A stretch of DNA of 64,000 nt from an uncultured Alsobacter sp. (GCF_945952055.1 NZ_CAMFHB010000010.1:103413-167412), one strand, 5' to 3'. Positions 45,039 to 55,381 are shown, numbered from the stretch's first letter. Numbers and translations are program-made. The notes: generated from the letters alone by a model not told the origin.

Positions 45039-45084
45039 CGTCCAGCTCGCGTCACTCTCCGCGCGTCCTACCCGGGCCGAGCCC
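45039..45084. repeat. decayed half-copy of the palindromic repeat family
   Basis: CGTCCAGCTCGCGTCACTC, then CGCGTCCTACCCGGGCCGAG, is in the same order as the flank and first core arm at copy B. The second arm is not recognisable. It lies in the 194-nt gap between convergent maeB and the AsmA/DUF945-like gene, where nothing else was seen. Confidence 0.45.
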
Positions 45085-45192
45085 TTCGGCATGCGTACGA
45101 TCGACTCTCGGTCGTTGAGCGCGTTTTCCCTCCCCTGCAGGGGAGGGAGAGCGCCCTTCGTCCGACCTAGGAAACCTGATCGGCCCGATCTC

Positions 45193-47217
45193 TCAGTCCG
45201 CGCTGGCCGTCACGTCGAGCTTTGACATGATGGCCTGCGGGTTCCCGCCCGCCATCATGAGGTCGGCCGCGCCGAGGCCCGCGGGGTCCTTGGCGGTGGC
45301 GCTCACCGTCAGCCGGCCGGGCTTGGCGATGAACTTCTGCAGCGCCACGAGGACGGCCTTGCTGCCCGGGCTCGGGCCGAGGAAGGCGGGGACGAGCATG
45401 CCCGCGCCGTTGGTCAGGTCCTTGCGCAGCTGGTCCGGGCTCTTCTTGGCCTTGCGGGCCTCGCTCTCGAGAACCTTCTCGAACATGCCCTTGTTGTCGA
45501 TCGTCAGCGTGGCGTCCTTCACCGTCGCGGCCATGGCGGCGAACTGGGCGGTCATGGCGTCGCCGGTGAAGATGTCGCGGGACACGTTACCGACGGTGCC
45601 GCGCAGGCTCACCGCGCCGATGTTGACGCCCTGGAAGGCGATCTGGCTCAGCGTCAGGTCGGAGGTCGATTCCTGCCAGCGCATGTCGAGCCCGAAGGAC
45701 AGGTCGAGCTCCTTGATGCCGAGCGCGAGGACGTTCTTCAGGCTCTCGTCCTTGGTGTTCTGCGGCAGCGGCATGTTCATGCGGTCGACCGACGTGCGGA
45801 TCACCGTGGGAATGCCGTTGAGGGGCTCGGTCGCCTGGAGCTCGAACGCCTTCAGCGTGAACTTGATGTTCGGGGCGGAGGCATCCTTCGTCTTGGCGGA
45901 GGTGTCCGGCACGTCGAAGTCGAGGTCACGCAGGGTGAACGTGCCGATCTCCGGGATGAGGACCCGGGGATCGATCGTCTGCATGTCGAAGTCAGGCTGG
46001 CCCAGGGTCTTGCGCAGGCCCTCGATGGTGTTGCGGAACGACCAGCCACTGTGGGCGATGGTGCCGAACCGGGCGCGCCCGTCCGGCATCTTCATCTCGA
46101 AATTGTCGAGCCGGACCTCGTTGGGCTTGCCCACCTGGGCGCCGGTGTAGGCCATGCGCCCGATGCTGAAGGTCACCTTCTTCAGGTCGTCCCCACCGGT
46201 GAAGGAGAAGCCGGCCGCCTCCATACCGCCGACCTGTGACGCATCCATCATGTCGGCGATCACGTTGACGAGCTTGGCCCGGTCCGCATTGGACAGGTCC
46301 TTGCGTTCGGCCTCGGGCTTGGCCGCGAACTGCTGGATGAACGACATCCAGGGTTCCTTGGTCGCGCGGATGCGGAAGTCGCGGCCCGTCATCTTGCCCA
46401 GCGAGAACTGGCCCAGGGTCTTGCCGCCGGCCTGGATCGTGCCGCTCATCGAATCGAGGGAAATGGAGCCGTAGGCGACCTTCGGCTCGGTCTCGCCGGG
46501 AGCCGCGGCCTCGGTGTAGGCATGGACCATCCAGGGCAGGTCGACCTGGTTGGCCGTCATGGCACCGAAGGTGCCCGTCGCCGTCTCGCCGCTCTTGCCC
46601 TCGGAGGCATAGGCGCCACCCGACGAGGCCATGGACCGCACCACGCCGGCCGCGATGCCGGTCAGGCGCAGGTCGCGATAGATCATCGAAACCTTGGCCT
46701 CCGGCACGTCGGACGACATGCGCAGTTCCGGTGCCGACATGCTCTCCGCGCTGATGGCCGCCAGGCGGGTCCGCAGCGGCGTCGTGGCGTTCGCGTTGAA
46801 CAGGTCGCGGATCTCGGCCTCGCCGACCGAGGAGCCGACCACCTCGAGGCGGGGCAGCGAATAGGTGAGCTTGTTCCAGGAGATAGTCAGGTTCTCGACG
46901 GTGACGTTGCCCGCCGCGAGCGCCGGGCTCACCAGGGCCGTGGTTCCCGCCAGCCGGATCAGGCCCGCCTTGACCGTGTTGCCGTCGGCGCTTGCCAGCG
47001 CCAGGCCCCTGACGGTCACCCGACCGCTCCAGGGGTCCACTTCGACCGCCTCGCGGGACACCGACAGGCCGGCGGAGGCCATTGCCGCGAGCCGGGCGTC
47101 GACCCCCGAGCGGATGGCCCAGCTCGTGCCCGCATGAGCCACGACCAGCGCGGCCGTGGCGCCGGCCGCGAGGGTCGCGTGTTTCCTGAAGCTCGACCGG
47201 CCTGCTTTGCGACGCAT
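45193..47217 (-). CDS. large exported AsmA/DUF945-like protein of unknown function
   Basis: The 674-aa protein starts MRRKAGRSSFRKH at 47217 after AAGGGG; the ORF track start 13 codons earlier lacks such a site. One N-terminal membrane segment (ATLAAGATAALVVAHAGTSWA) anchors it, and the rest is predicted periplasmic. The sequence from 55 onward has the DUF945/AsmA-like pattern of short amphipathic strands, such as VDPWSGRVTVRGLAL, VTVENLTISWNKLTY and VSLRGTVGNVSRD. There are few charged clusters and no catalytic motif. Transport or assembly of envelope lipids is one possibility for such folds, but I cannot support it from this sequence. Confidence 0.65.
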   Translation of the reverse strand: MRRKAGRSSFRKHATLAAGATAALVVAHAGTSWAIRSGVDARLAAMASAGLSVSREAVEVDPWSGRVTVRGLALASADGNTVKAGLIRLAGTTALVSPALAAGNVTVENLTISWNKLTYSLPRLEVVGSSVGEAEIRDLFNANATTPLRTRLAAISAESMSAPELRMSSDVPEAKVSMIYRDLRLTGIAAGVVRSMASSGGAYASEGKSGETATGTFGAMTANQVDLPWMVHAYTEAAAPGETEPKVAYGSISLDSMSGTIQAGGKTLGQFSLGKMTGRDFRIRATKEPWMSFIQQFAAKPEAERKDLSNADRAKLVNVIADMMDASQVGGMEAAGFSFTGGDDLKKVTFSIGRMAYTGAQVGKPNEVRLDNFEMKMPDGRARFGTIAHSGWSFRNTIEGLRKTLGQPDFDMQTIDPRVLIPEIGTFTLRDLDFDVPDTSAKTKDASAPNIKFTLKAFELQATEPLNGIPTVIRTSVDRMNMPLPQNTKDESLKNVLALGIKELDLSFGLDMRWQESTSDLTLSQIAFQGVNIGAVSLRGTVGNVSRDIFTGDAMTAQFAAMAATVKDATLTIDNKGMFEKVLESEARKAKKSPDQLRKDLTNGAGMLVPAFLGPSPGSKAVLVALQKFIAKPGRLTVSATAKDPAGLGAADLMMAGGNPQAIMSKLDVTASAD

Positions 47218-47388
47218 GATGGATCCCCTTCGGACGACGACTGGCTCGGATCGCACGATGACTGCCGCCCATGGCAGAGTTGCGTCCGGCCCGAAAATGA
47301 CCGGAGCAGGCTAGGGGCGACTGGTTAACCGGCCTTGCGCAGCCGGCACGGAGACGAACGCCGTCCGCTGGGCTGGTAAATCAAAGGC

Positions 47389-47760
47389 TTAGATCGAAAA
47401 GCTCGTGCCGCACCCGCACGAGGCCTTGGCGTTCGGATTGGTCACCCGGAAGCTCTGGCCCATGAGGTCGTCGACGAAGTCGAGCGTCGATCCCATGAGG
47501 AACGGCAGGGACACCGAATCGACGAGAACCACCGCGCCGTCCTTCTCGATGACGAGGTCGTCGGGCTGGACCGCCGTGTCGAAGCCGAAATCGTAGCTGA
47601 ACCCGGAGCAGCCGCCGCCATTGACGCTGATCCGCATCTTGGAGCCCGCCGGTTCGCCCGCGAGGACCTTGAGGATGCGGCGCGCCGCCCGTTCGGTCAC
47701 CGCGAACGCGTCGGCCGGCGGAGCGGCGGGCAGGGTGGAGGGCTGGTCGAGCATGGTCAT
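47389..47760 (-). CDS. erpA: iron-sulfur cluster insertion protein ErpA (A-type carrier)
   Basis: A-type carriers deliver [Fe-S] clusters to target enzymes. The 123-aa protein has the three invariant Cys: one in VNGGGCSGFSY (Cys51) and two in ASCGCGTSFS (Cys115, Cys117). The conserved LPFLMGSTLDFVDDLMGQSF sits between them. The start at 47760 is used, with GGAG upstream; a second ATG two codons later is possible. ErpA and IscA are hard to separate by sequence; the lone gene away from isc/suf operons favours ErpA. It is divergent from dgt. Confidence 0.88.
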   Translation of the reverse strand: MTMLDQPSTLPAAPPADAFAVTERAARRILKVLAGEPAGSKMRISVNGGGCSGFSYDFGFDTAVQPDDLVIEKDGAVVLVDSVSLPFLMGSTLDFVDDLMGQSFRVTNPNAKASCGCGTSFSI

Positions 47761-47922
47761 CGGCGATCTCCGGGGCGGCGGACGGCAGAGCGTGCGCCCT
47801 GCAGAGGCCCCTTGCAAAAGTCCCCGAGGCGAAAGTAAGTGCCGCAGGCGGCAACTTCAACCGCGGTCGCGGCCAGGCCGACGGGCGTCGGCGCGATGCA
47901 CCGGCAGGGCGGGGGAAGGACC

Positions 47923-49146
47923 ATGAGCGGCCTCGAACTCCCACAAGGGCGGACCTTCGACCGGTGGCGCGCACCCTACGCCGCCGATCCGGCCCTGTCG
48001 CGCGGGCGCCTCGTGCCCGAGCCGGTGTCGCCCACCCGCAGCGAATTCCAGCGCGACCGCGACCGCATCGTGCACGCCACGGCGTTCCGCCGGCTGAAGC
48101 ACAAGACGCAGGTCTTCGTGTACCACGAGGGCGACCACTACCGGACGCGGCTCACCCACACGATCGAGGTCGCCCAGATCGCCCGCTCGCTCGCCCGGGC
48201 GCTCGGCCTCGACGAGGACCTGGCCGAGGCGCTGGCGCTCTCGCACGATCTCGGGCACACGCCGTTCGGACACACGGGCGAGGACGCCCTGGAGGCCTGC
48301 CTCGCGACCCATGGCGGCTTCGACCACAATGCCCAGGCGCTGCGGATCGTGACCGCGCTGGAGCAGCGCTACGCCGGGTTCGACGGGCTGAACCTGTCGT
48401 GGGAGACCCTCGAGGGGCTGGTCAAGCACAACGGCCCGCTGGTCGGCCCCGACGGCCGGCCGACCGCCCGCTACGCCCGCCACGGCGTGCCCAAGGCGAT
48501 CCTCGACTACGACGCGCGTCACCCGCTGTGGCTCGACAGCCATGCCAGCGCCGAGGCGCAGGTCGCCGCGATCGCCGACGACATCGCCTACGACGCCCAC
48601 GACATCGACGACGGGTTGCGCGCCGGGCTGTTCGACCTCGCCGACCTGCGCAAGGTCCCGTTCCTCGACGAACTGCTCGGCGAGATCGACAAGGCCTGGC
48701 CCGGCCTGGAGCGGGGGAGGGCGATCCACGAGCTGGGCCGGCGCGTCATCACCCGCTTCGTCGAGGACGTCATTCGCGAGAGCGGACGGCGGCTTGCGGC
48801 GCTGCAGCCCGCCGACGCCGACGCCGTGCGCCGCGCCGGCCATCCCGTCATCGCCTTCAGCCCCGCCCTCGAGGCCGCCGACAAGGCCATCAAGGCGTTC
48901 CTGTTTCCCAACATGTACCGGCATGCCTCGGTCGTCGCGATCCGCAAGGAAGCGGACCGGGTGGTGCGCGACCTGTTCGCCCGCTTCGTCGCCGACCCGT
49001 CGCTCCTGCCCAGCGAATGGCAGCCCGGGACGGCCGATGGCGATGCCCTGGCCCTGCGCGTCTGCGACTACATCGCCGGCATGACCGACCGATTCGCCCT
49101 GCAGGAACACCGGCGTCTGTTTGACGACACCCCGGAATTGCGATAG
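47923..49146 (+). CDS. dgt: deoxyguanosinetriphosphate triphosphohydrolase-like HD protein
   Basis: Dgt-like enzymes hydrolyse dNTPs to the nucleoside and triphosphate. The 407-aa protein has the HD-domain metal ligands: [22 protein letters not shown] (first H), [16 protein letters not shown] (H and D), and [16 protein letters not shown] (last D). The sequence is of the dGTPase type 2 subfamily usual in alphaproteobacteria. ATG at 47923 follows GGGGGAAGGA. It is 66 nt upstream of argS on the same strand and divergent from erpA. Confidence 0.93.
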   Translation: MSGLELPQGRTFDRWRAPYAADPALSRGRLVPEPVSPTRSEFQRDRDRIVHATAFRRLKHKTQVFVYHEGDHYRTRLTHTIEVAQIARSLARALGLDEDLAEALALSHDLGHTPFGHTGEDALEACLATHGGFDHNAQALRIVTALEQRYAGFDGLNLSWETLEGLVKHNGPLVGPDGRPTARYARHGVPKAILDYDARHPLWLDSHASAEAQVAAIADDIAYDAHDIDDGLRAGLFDLADLRKVPFLDELLGEIDKAWPGLERGRAIHELGRRVITRFVEDVIRESGRRLAALQPADADAVRRAGHPVIAFSPALEAADKAIKAFLFPNMYRHASVVAIRKEADRVVRDLFARFVADPSLLPSEWQPGTADGDALALRVCDYIAGMTDRFALQEHRRLFDDTPELR

Positions 49147-49212
49147 GCGCGCCGCGGATCGGGTGCCGTCCGCCGGGCGACGCCCTCGCTGTGTTTCGGA
49201 CCCTGGCCCGCC

Positions 49213-50967
49213 ATGAACATCTTCACCGAATTCCAGTCCCGCATCACGGCGGCGCTGGCGACCCTGGCCACGCAAGGGGCCCTGCCGGCCGGGCTGGACG
49301 GGGGCCGCGTCACCGTCGAGCCGCCGCGCGACCCATCGCACGGCGATCTCGCCACGAACGCGGCGATGGTCCTGTCGCGCGATGCCGGGATGAAGCCGCG
49401 TGACCTGGCCGAGACGCTGGCCGCCGCGCTGCGCGGCGAGCCCGGCGTGACGGCCGTCGAGATCGCCGGCCCCGGTTTCATCAACATCCGGCTCGATTCG
49501 GGCGTGTTCCACGGCGTGGCGCGGGCCGCGCTGTCCGCCGGCGCGACGTTCGGACGGGGCGAGGCCGCGGGCCCGAGGGTCAATGTCGAGTACGTCTCGG
49601 CCAACCCCACCGGACCCATGCATGTCGGCCACGGCCGCGGCGCGGTGTTCGGCGACGCCCTGGCCAACCTCCTCGCCTTCGCCGGCCACGACGTCGTGCG
49701 CGAGTACTACATCAACGATGCCGGCGCCCAGGTCGACGTGCTCGCGCGGTCGGCCTACCTGCGTTACCGGGAGGCTCTCGGCGAGGCGATCGGCGCCATT
49801 CCGGAAGGGCTGTACCCCGGCGACTACCTGAAGCCCGTGGGCGTCGCGCTGGCGGCCGAGCACGGCGACGCCCTGACCCGGCAGGCGGAGGAGGAGTGGC
49901 TCCCCGTGGTGCGGGCCAAGGCCATCGCCATGATGATGGACATGATCCGGACCGATCTCGCGGCGCTCGAGATCCGGCACGAGGTCTTCTTCTCCGAGCG
50001 CTCGCTCTCGATCGGTCCGGTGGACGAGATCGCCGCTCTCATCAAGACGCTGCGGGCCCGTGACCTCGTCTACGAAGGCCGGCTCGAGCCGCCGAAGGGG
50101 CAGCCGGTCGAGGACTGGGAGCCGCGCGAGCAGACGCTGTTCCGCGCCACCGCCTACGGCGACGACAGCGACCGTCCGCTGCTGAAGTCGGACGGCTCCT
50201 ACACCTATTTCGCGTCCGACATTGCCTACCATGCGTCCAAGTACGCCCGCGGCTTCGGCGTGATGATCGACGTGTGGGGCGCCGACCACGGCGGCTACGT
50301 CAAGCGCATGGCCGCGGCCGTGAAGGCGGTGACCGACGGCAAGGCCGAGCTCGACGTGAAGCTGTGCCAGCTGGTGCGCCTGCTGCGCAACGGCGAGCCA
50401 GTGAAGATGTCCAAGCGGGCCGGGGAGTTCGTGACCCTGCGCGACGTGGTGGATGAAGTGGGCCGCGACGCGGTGCGCTTCATGATGCTGTTCCGCAAGA
50501 ACGACGCGACGCTCGACTTCGACCTCGCCAAGGTGATCGAACAGTCGAAGGACAATCCCGTCTTCTACGTGCAGTACGCGCACGCCCGGTGCAGTTCGGT
50601 GTTCCGCCAAGCCGCCGAGGCATTCGGATCGATTCCGGACGCGTCTGCGCTTGCCGACGTCGATCTCTCGCCCCTGAGTGATTCTGCCGAACTGGACGTT
50701 TTGCGGCGGATCGCCCAATATCCGCGCGTGGTGGAAGCTGCGGCGGCAGCGCATGAGCCACATCGCGTCGCGTTTTACCTCTACGAACTCGCCAGCGACT
50801 TTCACAGCTTGTGGAACAAAGGCAAAGAAGCGCCGCATTTACGGTTTGTTATCGAAACTGATCGAATGTCGTCCCACGCGAGGTTGGCGCTCGTCTGGGC
50901 GGTCAAAACGGTCCTCGCATCGGGGTTGGGTATCCTCGGGGTATCCGCTCCGGATGAAATGCGTTGA
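49213..50967 (+). CDS. argS: arginyl-tRNA synthetase
   Basis: ArgRS charges tRNA-Arg. The 584-aa class I enzyme has an N-terminal Add-1 domain (LTDAAR-like region at about 1-110), the HIGH motif as [20 protein letters not shown] near residue 136, and the KMSKR-like [15 protein letters not shown] near 397. The C-terminal DALR anticodon domain ends at the stop. The last 200 nt of the gene have noticeably lower GC (62 of 120 bases by hand count in 50761-50880), but reading frame and DALR residues ([35 protein letters not shown]) are intact. Confidence 0.96.
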   Translation: MNIFTEFQSRITAALATLATQGALPAGLDGGRVTVEPPRDPSHGDLATNAAMVLSRDAGMKPRDLAETLAAALRGEPGVTAVEIAGPGFINIRLDSGVFHGVARAALSAGATFGRGEAAGPRVNVEYVSANPTGPMHVGHGRGAVFGDALANLLAFAGHDVVREYYINDAGAQVDVLARSAYLRYREALGEAIGAIPEGLYPGDYLKPVGVALAAEHGDALTRQAEEEWLPVVRAKAIAMMMDMIRTDLAALEIRHEVFFSERSLSIGPVDEIAALIKTLRARDLVYEGRLEPPKGQPVEDWEPREQTLFRATAYGDDSDRPLLKSDGSYTYFASDIAYHASKYARGFGVMIDVWGADHGGYVKRMAAAVKAVTDGKAELDVKLCQLVRLLRNGEPVKMSKRAGEFVTLRDVVDEVGRDAVRFMMLFRKNDATLDFDLAKVIEQSKDNPVFYVQYAHARCSSVFRQAAEAFGSIPDASALADVDLSPLSDSAELDVLRRIAQYPRVVEAAAAAHEPHRVAFYLYELASDFHSLWNKGKEAPHLRFVIETDRMSSHARLALVWAVKTVLASGLGILGVSAPDEMR

Positions 50968-51103
50968 GCAAGAGGGGCATGCAGGTCTGGACAGAAGCGT
51001 CGACCCGCATCTCTGTCGGGTACCCATCCGCCTCGCTCCGGCGCGTGACGCTGCAGCTCGATCGTGGTGAAATCCGCTCGGGCGAAAGACAACGGGTGCG
51101 TCC

Positions 51104-52672
51104 ATGACTGAACAGAACAGGTCCCGGCCGGTCATCGATCTCGACGAGCTGGAGCGCCAGCTCCGGGCCGCGTCGGCTCCACGGCCCGTTGCTCCCGCCG
51201 GTGCTCCCGGCCGAGACGACCCCTTGGCCGAGCTCGCGCGCATCGTCGGACAGGACGATCCCTATCGCCAGGCGCCCGCGGCGAGGCCGGTGGCGGCGCC
51301 ACGGCCGGTGCCGCCCGCGCCCTATGCGGTGCCCGCGGCACCCGAGCCCGCGCCGGCGCCCTCCCAGCGCTTCGAGGCCAGCGATTTCGAAGCCGAGCTC
51401 GCCGCGCTGAGCCGGGGCGAGCCCTTCGTGCCGCCGCAGGGTCAGGCCCCCGCCGCGCCGATGGCGCCTCCGACCGGCGAGCACCAGGCGGTCGCCGCCA
51501 CCGATGCCGCCTCCTGGGCGCTGCGCACTCCCGCCCGTGACGACCGGTTCCAGCCGGCCCCCCAGGGCGCCGCCGATCCCTACGCGGTCCGGCCCGATCC
51601 CGAGCTCGAGCCGGTCTACGAGCCGGAAGGGCAGCTTCCCCCGCACGACGCGCCCTACGCGGAGCCTCCGCGCCGCTCGCGCCGCGGCCTCTACGCCGTG
51701 ATGGTCGTGATGGGCGTGGCCGTGATCGGCGTCAGCGCCGGCTTCGCGGTCAAGAACACGCTGTCGGGCAGCAAGGTGGCCTCGGGCGGCACGCCGCCGG
51801 TCATCAAGGCCGACACCGGGCCGATGAAGATCGCGCCGGAGAACCCCGGTGGCGTCGAGGTGCCGAATCAGGACCGCCAGGTCTTCAACAAGGGCACCCC
51901 GGAAGACACCAAGGGCGCCAAGGTCGTCGGCGGCGAGGAACAGCCGGTCGACGTGAACCAGGTGGCTCGCCTGCAGGCCAAGCCGGCCGTGCCGGCCCCG
52001 GCCGGCACCGGCACGACCACGGCTGCCGTGGTCCCTGCGCCGCCCGCCTCGTCGGTCGAGCTGCCGAAGCCGCCTCAGGCGACGGCCCTGCCGCCGGGCC
52101 TGGGCGAGCCGCGCCGGGTCAAGACCGTCTCCGTGCGTCCGGACGGCACGATCATCGACAGCGACGCCGGCCCCGTGGGCGGCGCGCCCCGCAGCGTCAC
52201 GGTGGCTTCTGCCCCGGTCGCCACCGCCGACACGTCCGGCTCGGCCGTCGCGGTTCCGCCGCAGCGTCCAACGGCGGGTGCCACGCCGGCCGCGCCGACC
52301 ACCCGGCCCGCCCAGCAGACCTCGACCGCCACGGCCGCCCCGACCCCGAAGCCGGCCGCCCCGCGGCCGACCCAGGTCGCTTCGACCCAGCCGGTCGCCG
52401 CCACCGAGGCCACGGACACCGCGTCCTCGGGCGGCTTCGCCGTCCAGCTCGCCGCTCCCGCGAGCGAGCAGGAGGCCCGCGACACGGCCTCTCGCCTCGG
52501 CCGCCGGTTCGCCGGCGAGCTCGGCGACCTGAAGCCCGGCATTCGCAAGGCCGAGGTCAACGGCAAGACCATCTACCGGGTCCGCGTCGGCAGCCTCTCG
52601 CGCGAAGATGCGACGGCGCTGTGTGAGAAGCTCAAGGCCGCCGGCGGACAGTGCTTCATCGCGAAGAACTGA
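51104..52672 (+). CDS. SPOR-domain bitopic membrane protein
   Basis: SPOR domains bind denuded septal peptidoglycan, so this protein is probably linked to cell division or envelope remodelling. The 522-aa chain has a long acidic, Pro/Ala-rich cytoplasmic part, a basic patch RRSRRG and one membrane helix (LYAVMVVMGVAVIGVSAGFAV) at about 196-217. A long Pro/Thr/Ala-rich periplasmic linker follows, and the SPOR domain lies at about 445-520 (GGFAVQLAAPASEQEARDTA and KTIYRVRVGSLSREDA). The position between argS and nagZ is conserved in related bacteria. A strong terminator follows it. Confidence 0.87.
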   Translation: MTEQNRSRPVIDLDELERQLRAASAPRPVAPAGAPGRDDPLAELARIVGQDDPYRQAPAARPVAAPRPVPPAPYAVPAAPEPAPAPSQRFEASDFEAELAALSRGEPFVPPQGQAPAAPMAPPTGEHQAVAATDAASWALRTPARDDRFQPAPQGAADPYAVRPDPELEPVYEPEGQLPPHDAPYAEPPRRSRRGLYAVMVVMGVAVIGVSAGFAVKNTLSGSKVASGGTPPVIKADTGPMKIAPENPGGVEVPNQDRQVFNKGTPEDTKGAKVVGGEEQPVDVNQVARLQAKPAVPAPAGTGTTTAAVVPAPPASSVELPKPPQATALPPGLGEPRRVKTVSVRPDGTIIDSDAGPVGGAPRSVTVASAPVATADTSGSAVAVPPQRPTAGATPAAPTTRPAQQTSTATAAPTPKPAAPRPTQVASTQPVAATEATDTASSGGFAVQLAAPASEQEARDTASRLGRRFAGELGDLKPGIRKAEVNGKTIYRVRVGSLSREDATALCEKLKAAGGQCFIAKN

Positions 52673-52699
52673 CCGCGGTTCCTCTTCTGCCTTCAACCG

Positions 52700-52727
52700 G
52701 GCGGCGGGCCCTGTCCGCCGCCTTTTT
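52700..52727 (+). terminator. rho-independent terminator after the SPOR gene
   Basis: GGCGGCGG and CCGCCGCC form a perfect 8-bp stem with a 7-nt loop, followed directly by TTTTT. It begins 28 nt after the stop codon and just before nagZ. Confidence 0.88.
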
Positions 52728-52754
52728 CATGCCTCCTCGAGCTCACTTCGGCCG

Positions 52755-53774
52755 ATGACCACCCGTGCTTTCGTGTCCGGCTGCGCCGGTCCCCGCCTGA
52801 CAGTCGACGAAATCGCCTTCTTCCGCGACGCGGACCCCTGGGGCCTGATCCTGTTCCGGCGCAACGTCGAGACGCCCGAGCAGGTGCTGGCCCTGACCGC
52901 GTCCTTCCGCGAGGCGGTCGGACGCGCCGACGCGCCCGTGCTGGTCGACCAGGAGGGTGGGCGTGTGCAGCGCCTCGGGCCGCCGCACTGGCCGGCCTAT
53001 CCCTCGGCGAGGACGCTGGCCTCGCTTCCCGTGAACAATCCGCTGGTGCGGCGCGAGGCCGTTCGGCTCGCGTCCCGCCTGATGGCCCACGACCTGCGCG
53101 CCGTCGGGATCACCATCGACTGCGCTCCCGTCCTCGACGTGCCCCTGCCGGACGCCCACGCGGTGATCGGCGACCGCGCCTACGCCGGCGAACCCGATGC
53201 CGTCGCGGTCTATGGCCGGGCCGCCGCGGAAGGCCTGCTGGCCGGCGGCGTCCTGCCGGTGATCAAGCACATGCCCGGCCACGGCCGCGCCAAGGCCGAC
53301 AGCCATCTCGCCCTGCCGGTGGTCGACGCGTCGTGGGACGACCTGCTCGCCCGCGACATCGCGCCGTTCGCGACCCTATCAGACATGCCGGCGGCGATGA
53401 CCGCCCACGTCGTCTACACGGCGATCGACCACAAGGCGCCGGGGACGACGTCCCGGACCGTGTTCCGGCGGGTGATCCGAGGCGAAATCGGCTACGACGG
53501 GCTGGTGTTCTCGGACGATCTCTCGATGCAGGCCCTGTCGGGAAGCCTTTCGGACAGGGCAGGGGCCGCCATCGCCGCCGGCGTCGACATCGCCCTCCAC
53601 TGCAACGGCAAGCTCGACGAGATGGTGGCCGTCGCCGGTGCGGTCCCCGACCTGCGGGGCGCGGCCCGCCGCCGGGCGCGCGCCGCGATGGCGCGGATCG
53701 CCCATCGCCCGGAGCCGCTGGATCCTGTGGATGCCCGTGGACTTCTCGAGGCCATGCTTGCCGCGACGGGGTGA
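52755..53774 (+). CDS. nagZ: beta-N-acetylglucosaminidase NagZ
   Basis: NagZ removes GlcNAc from muropeptides in the cytoplasm during cell-wall recycling. The 339-aa protein belongs to glycoside hydrolase family 3. It has WGLILFRRNVETPEQ, VLVDQEGGRVQRL and the diagnostic catalytic loop KHMPGHGRAKADSHLALP, which contains the Asp-His dyad. FSDDLSMQAL carries the nucleophile Asp. ATG at 52755 is used; the ORF in the track extends into the SPOR gene. No signal peptide is visible, as expected. It leads into scpA. Confidence 0.95.
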   Translation: MTTRAFVSGCAGPRLTVDEIAFFRDADPWGLILFRRNVETPEQVLALTASFREAVGRADAPVLVDQEGGRVQRLGPPHWPAYPSARTLASLPVNNPLVRREAVRLASRLMAHDLRAVGITIDCAPVLDVPLPDAHAVIGDRAYAGEPDAVAVYGRAAAEGLLAGGVLPVIKHMPGHGRAKADSHLALPVVDASWDDLLARDIAPFATLSDMPAAMTAHVVYTAIDHKAPGTTSRTVFRRVIRGEIGYDGLVFSDDLSMQALSGSLSDRAGAAIAAGVDIALHCNGKLDEMVAVAGAVPDLRGAARRRARAAMARIAHRPEPLDPVDARGLLEAMLAATG

Positions 53775-53824
53775 GAACCCCACCATCGAATCAGCGGCCG
53801 AATCAGTTCGGCACGCCACGGTCG

Positions 53825-54616
53825 ATGGTGAATTTTGTGCAAACGCTCGATTTCCAGGATCCGGTGAGGGTGGACCGCGGCGACGCGGAGCCCGCGCTCA
53901 TCATCGACGTGGACGGCTTCGCCGGTCCGCTGGATCTGCTGCTGGAGCTCGCGCGCCGGCAGAAGGTCGACCTGCACAAGATCTCGATTCTCTCGCTGGC
54001 GGACCAGTATCTCGCCTTCGTCGAGGAGGCCCGGAAGTTCAGGCTCGAGCTCGCCGCGGACTACCTGGTGATGGCCGCATGGCTCGCCTACCTGAAGTCC
54101 AGGCTGTTGCTCCCCGAGGCCCCCAAGGGTGACGAGCCGAGCGGCGAGGACCTCGCCAGCCAGCTCGCCTTCCGCCTGCGGCGCCTCGAGGCCGTGCGCG
54201 AGGTCGCCCGCAAGCTCACCGAGCGCAACCGCCTGGGGCGCGACGTCTTCGCCCGCGGCATGCCGGAGCCGGTCGTCGTGACCAAGACGCCGCAGTGGGA
54301 CGCCAGCCTCTACGACCTGCTGGCCGCCTATGCGCGCGAGCGCCAGCGCCACGCGATGTCGAAGATGACGTTCCGCCGCCGACACTTCTTCTCGCTGGTC
54401 GATGCGCGGCAGGCTCTGGAGCGCCTGGTCGGCATCGCCGTGGACTGGACCGTCCTGGACGAGTATCTCACGCGCTTCGTGGTCGAACCGGGCATGCGCG
54501 CCACCGTGCGCGCCTCGGCCTTCTCGGCCACGCTGGAAATGGTGCGCGAGGGACTGCTGGAGATCCAGCAGGAGAAGGCCTTCGCGCCGTTGTGGGTGAA
54601 GGCCAGGGCCGCCTGA
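53825..54616 (+). CDS. scpA: segregation and condensation protein A
   Basis: ScpA is the kleisin that bridges SMC heads in the chromosome-condensing complex. The 263-aa protein has the N-terminal helix region DVDGFAGPLDLLLELARRQKVDL and LAADYLVMAAWLAYLKSRLLLPE. A variable middle follows, and a C-terminal winged helix (FSATLEMVREGLLEIQQEKAFAPLWV) completes it. The start is ATG at 53825, with GTG one codon later as an alternative; no strong ribosome-binding site is visible, so coupling to nagZ is possible (50-nt gap). scpB follows directly. Confidence 0.93.
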   Translation: MVNFVQTLDFQDPVRVDRGDAEPALIIDVDGFAGPLDLLLELARRQKVDLHKISILSLADQYLAFVEEARKFRLELAADYLVMAAWLAYLKSRLLLPEAPKGDEPSGEDLASQLAFRLRRLEAVREVARKLTERNRLGRDVFARGMPEPVVVTKTPQWDASLYDLLAAYARERQRHAMSKMTFRRRHFFSLVDARQALERLVGIAVDWTVLDEYLTRFVVEPGMRATVRASAFSATLEMVREGLLEIQQEKAFAPLWVKARAA

Positions 54617-54646
54617 TCGGGCGCCTTGGCGACATCGGGCGGATGC

Positions 54647-55381
54647 ATGAGCAAGCCTCAAGCCGGGGCCTTCGATGACGACCTGCCGGGAGAGGGCGAT
54701 CTGACGCGCTCCTTCGGCGAGGCGTGCCGGATCGCGGAGGCGCTACTGTTCGCCTCGTCCGAGCCGCTGGCGGCCGAATCCATCGCCAGTCGCCTGCCGG
54801 GCGACGTCGCCGTGGCGACCGTTCTGCGCACCCTCCAGGCCGACTATGCATCGCGCGGCGTCAACCTCATCGAGGTGGCCGGCAAATGGGCGTTCCGCAC
54901 GGCGGAGGATCTCGGCTACCTCCTGTCGAAGGAGGCGATCGAGCCGCGCAAGCTGTCGCGGGCGGCGCTCGAGACGCTGTCCATCATCGCCTACCATCAG
55001 CCCGTGACGCGCGCCGAGATCGAGGACATTCGCGGCGTGTCGCTGTCGCGCGGGACTTTGGACGTGCTCCTGGAGACGGGATGGATCCGCCTGCGCGGCC
55101 GGCGGCGCTCGCCCGGGCGCCCGGTGACCTATGGCACGACCGAGGCCTTCCTCAGCCATTTCGGTCTGTCCCGCATCGACGATCTTCCCGGCCTGGACGA
55201 ACTCAAGGGGTCGGGCTTCTTCGACGGACGCCTGCCTCCGGGCTTCGGCGTGCCGGTGCCCTCCGACGATCCGTCGCTGCGCCCGGACGAGGATCCGCTC
55301 GGGGAGGACCTCTTCACGGTCATGGCCGAGGAGGCCGCGGCGACCCCCGAGCCGCCGCTGGATGCGGGACCCGAGGAGTGA
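54647..55381 (+). CDS. scpB: segregation and condensation protein B
   Basis: ScpB binds ScpA and completes the SMC-ScpAB condensin. The 244-aa protein has two winged-helix domains: ACRIAEALLFASSEPLAAESIA near residue 33, and SRAALETLSIIAYHQPVTRAEIEDIRGVS near 102. GRPVTYGTTEAFLSHFGL, the conserved end of the second domain, is followed by an acidic, Pro-rich tail of about 60 residues. ATG at 54647 is chosen; the TTG at 54626 in the ORF track adds no family sequence. It is 30 nt after scpA. Confidence 0.94.
   Translation: MSKPQAGAFDDDLPGEGDLTRSFGEACRIAEALLFASSEPLAAESIASRLPGDVAVATVLRTLQADYASRGVNLIEVAGKWAFRTAEDLGYLLSKEAIEPRKLSRAALETLSIIAYHQPVTRAEIEDIRGVSLSRGTLDVLLETGWIRLRGRRRSPGRPVTYGTTEAFLSHFGLSRIDDLPGLDELKGSGFFDGRLPPGFGVPVPSDDPSLRPDEDPLGEDLFTVMAEEAAATPEPPLDAGPEE

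Noticed and set aside
47857-50838. 993-aa minus-strand ORF across dgt and argS
   Set aside because: Antisense to two well-supported genes; low-complexity Arg/Gly/Val/His composition and no motif.
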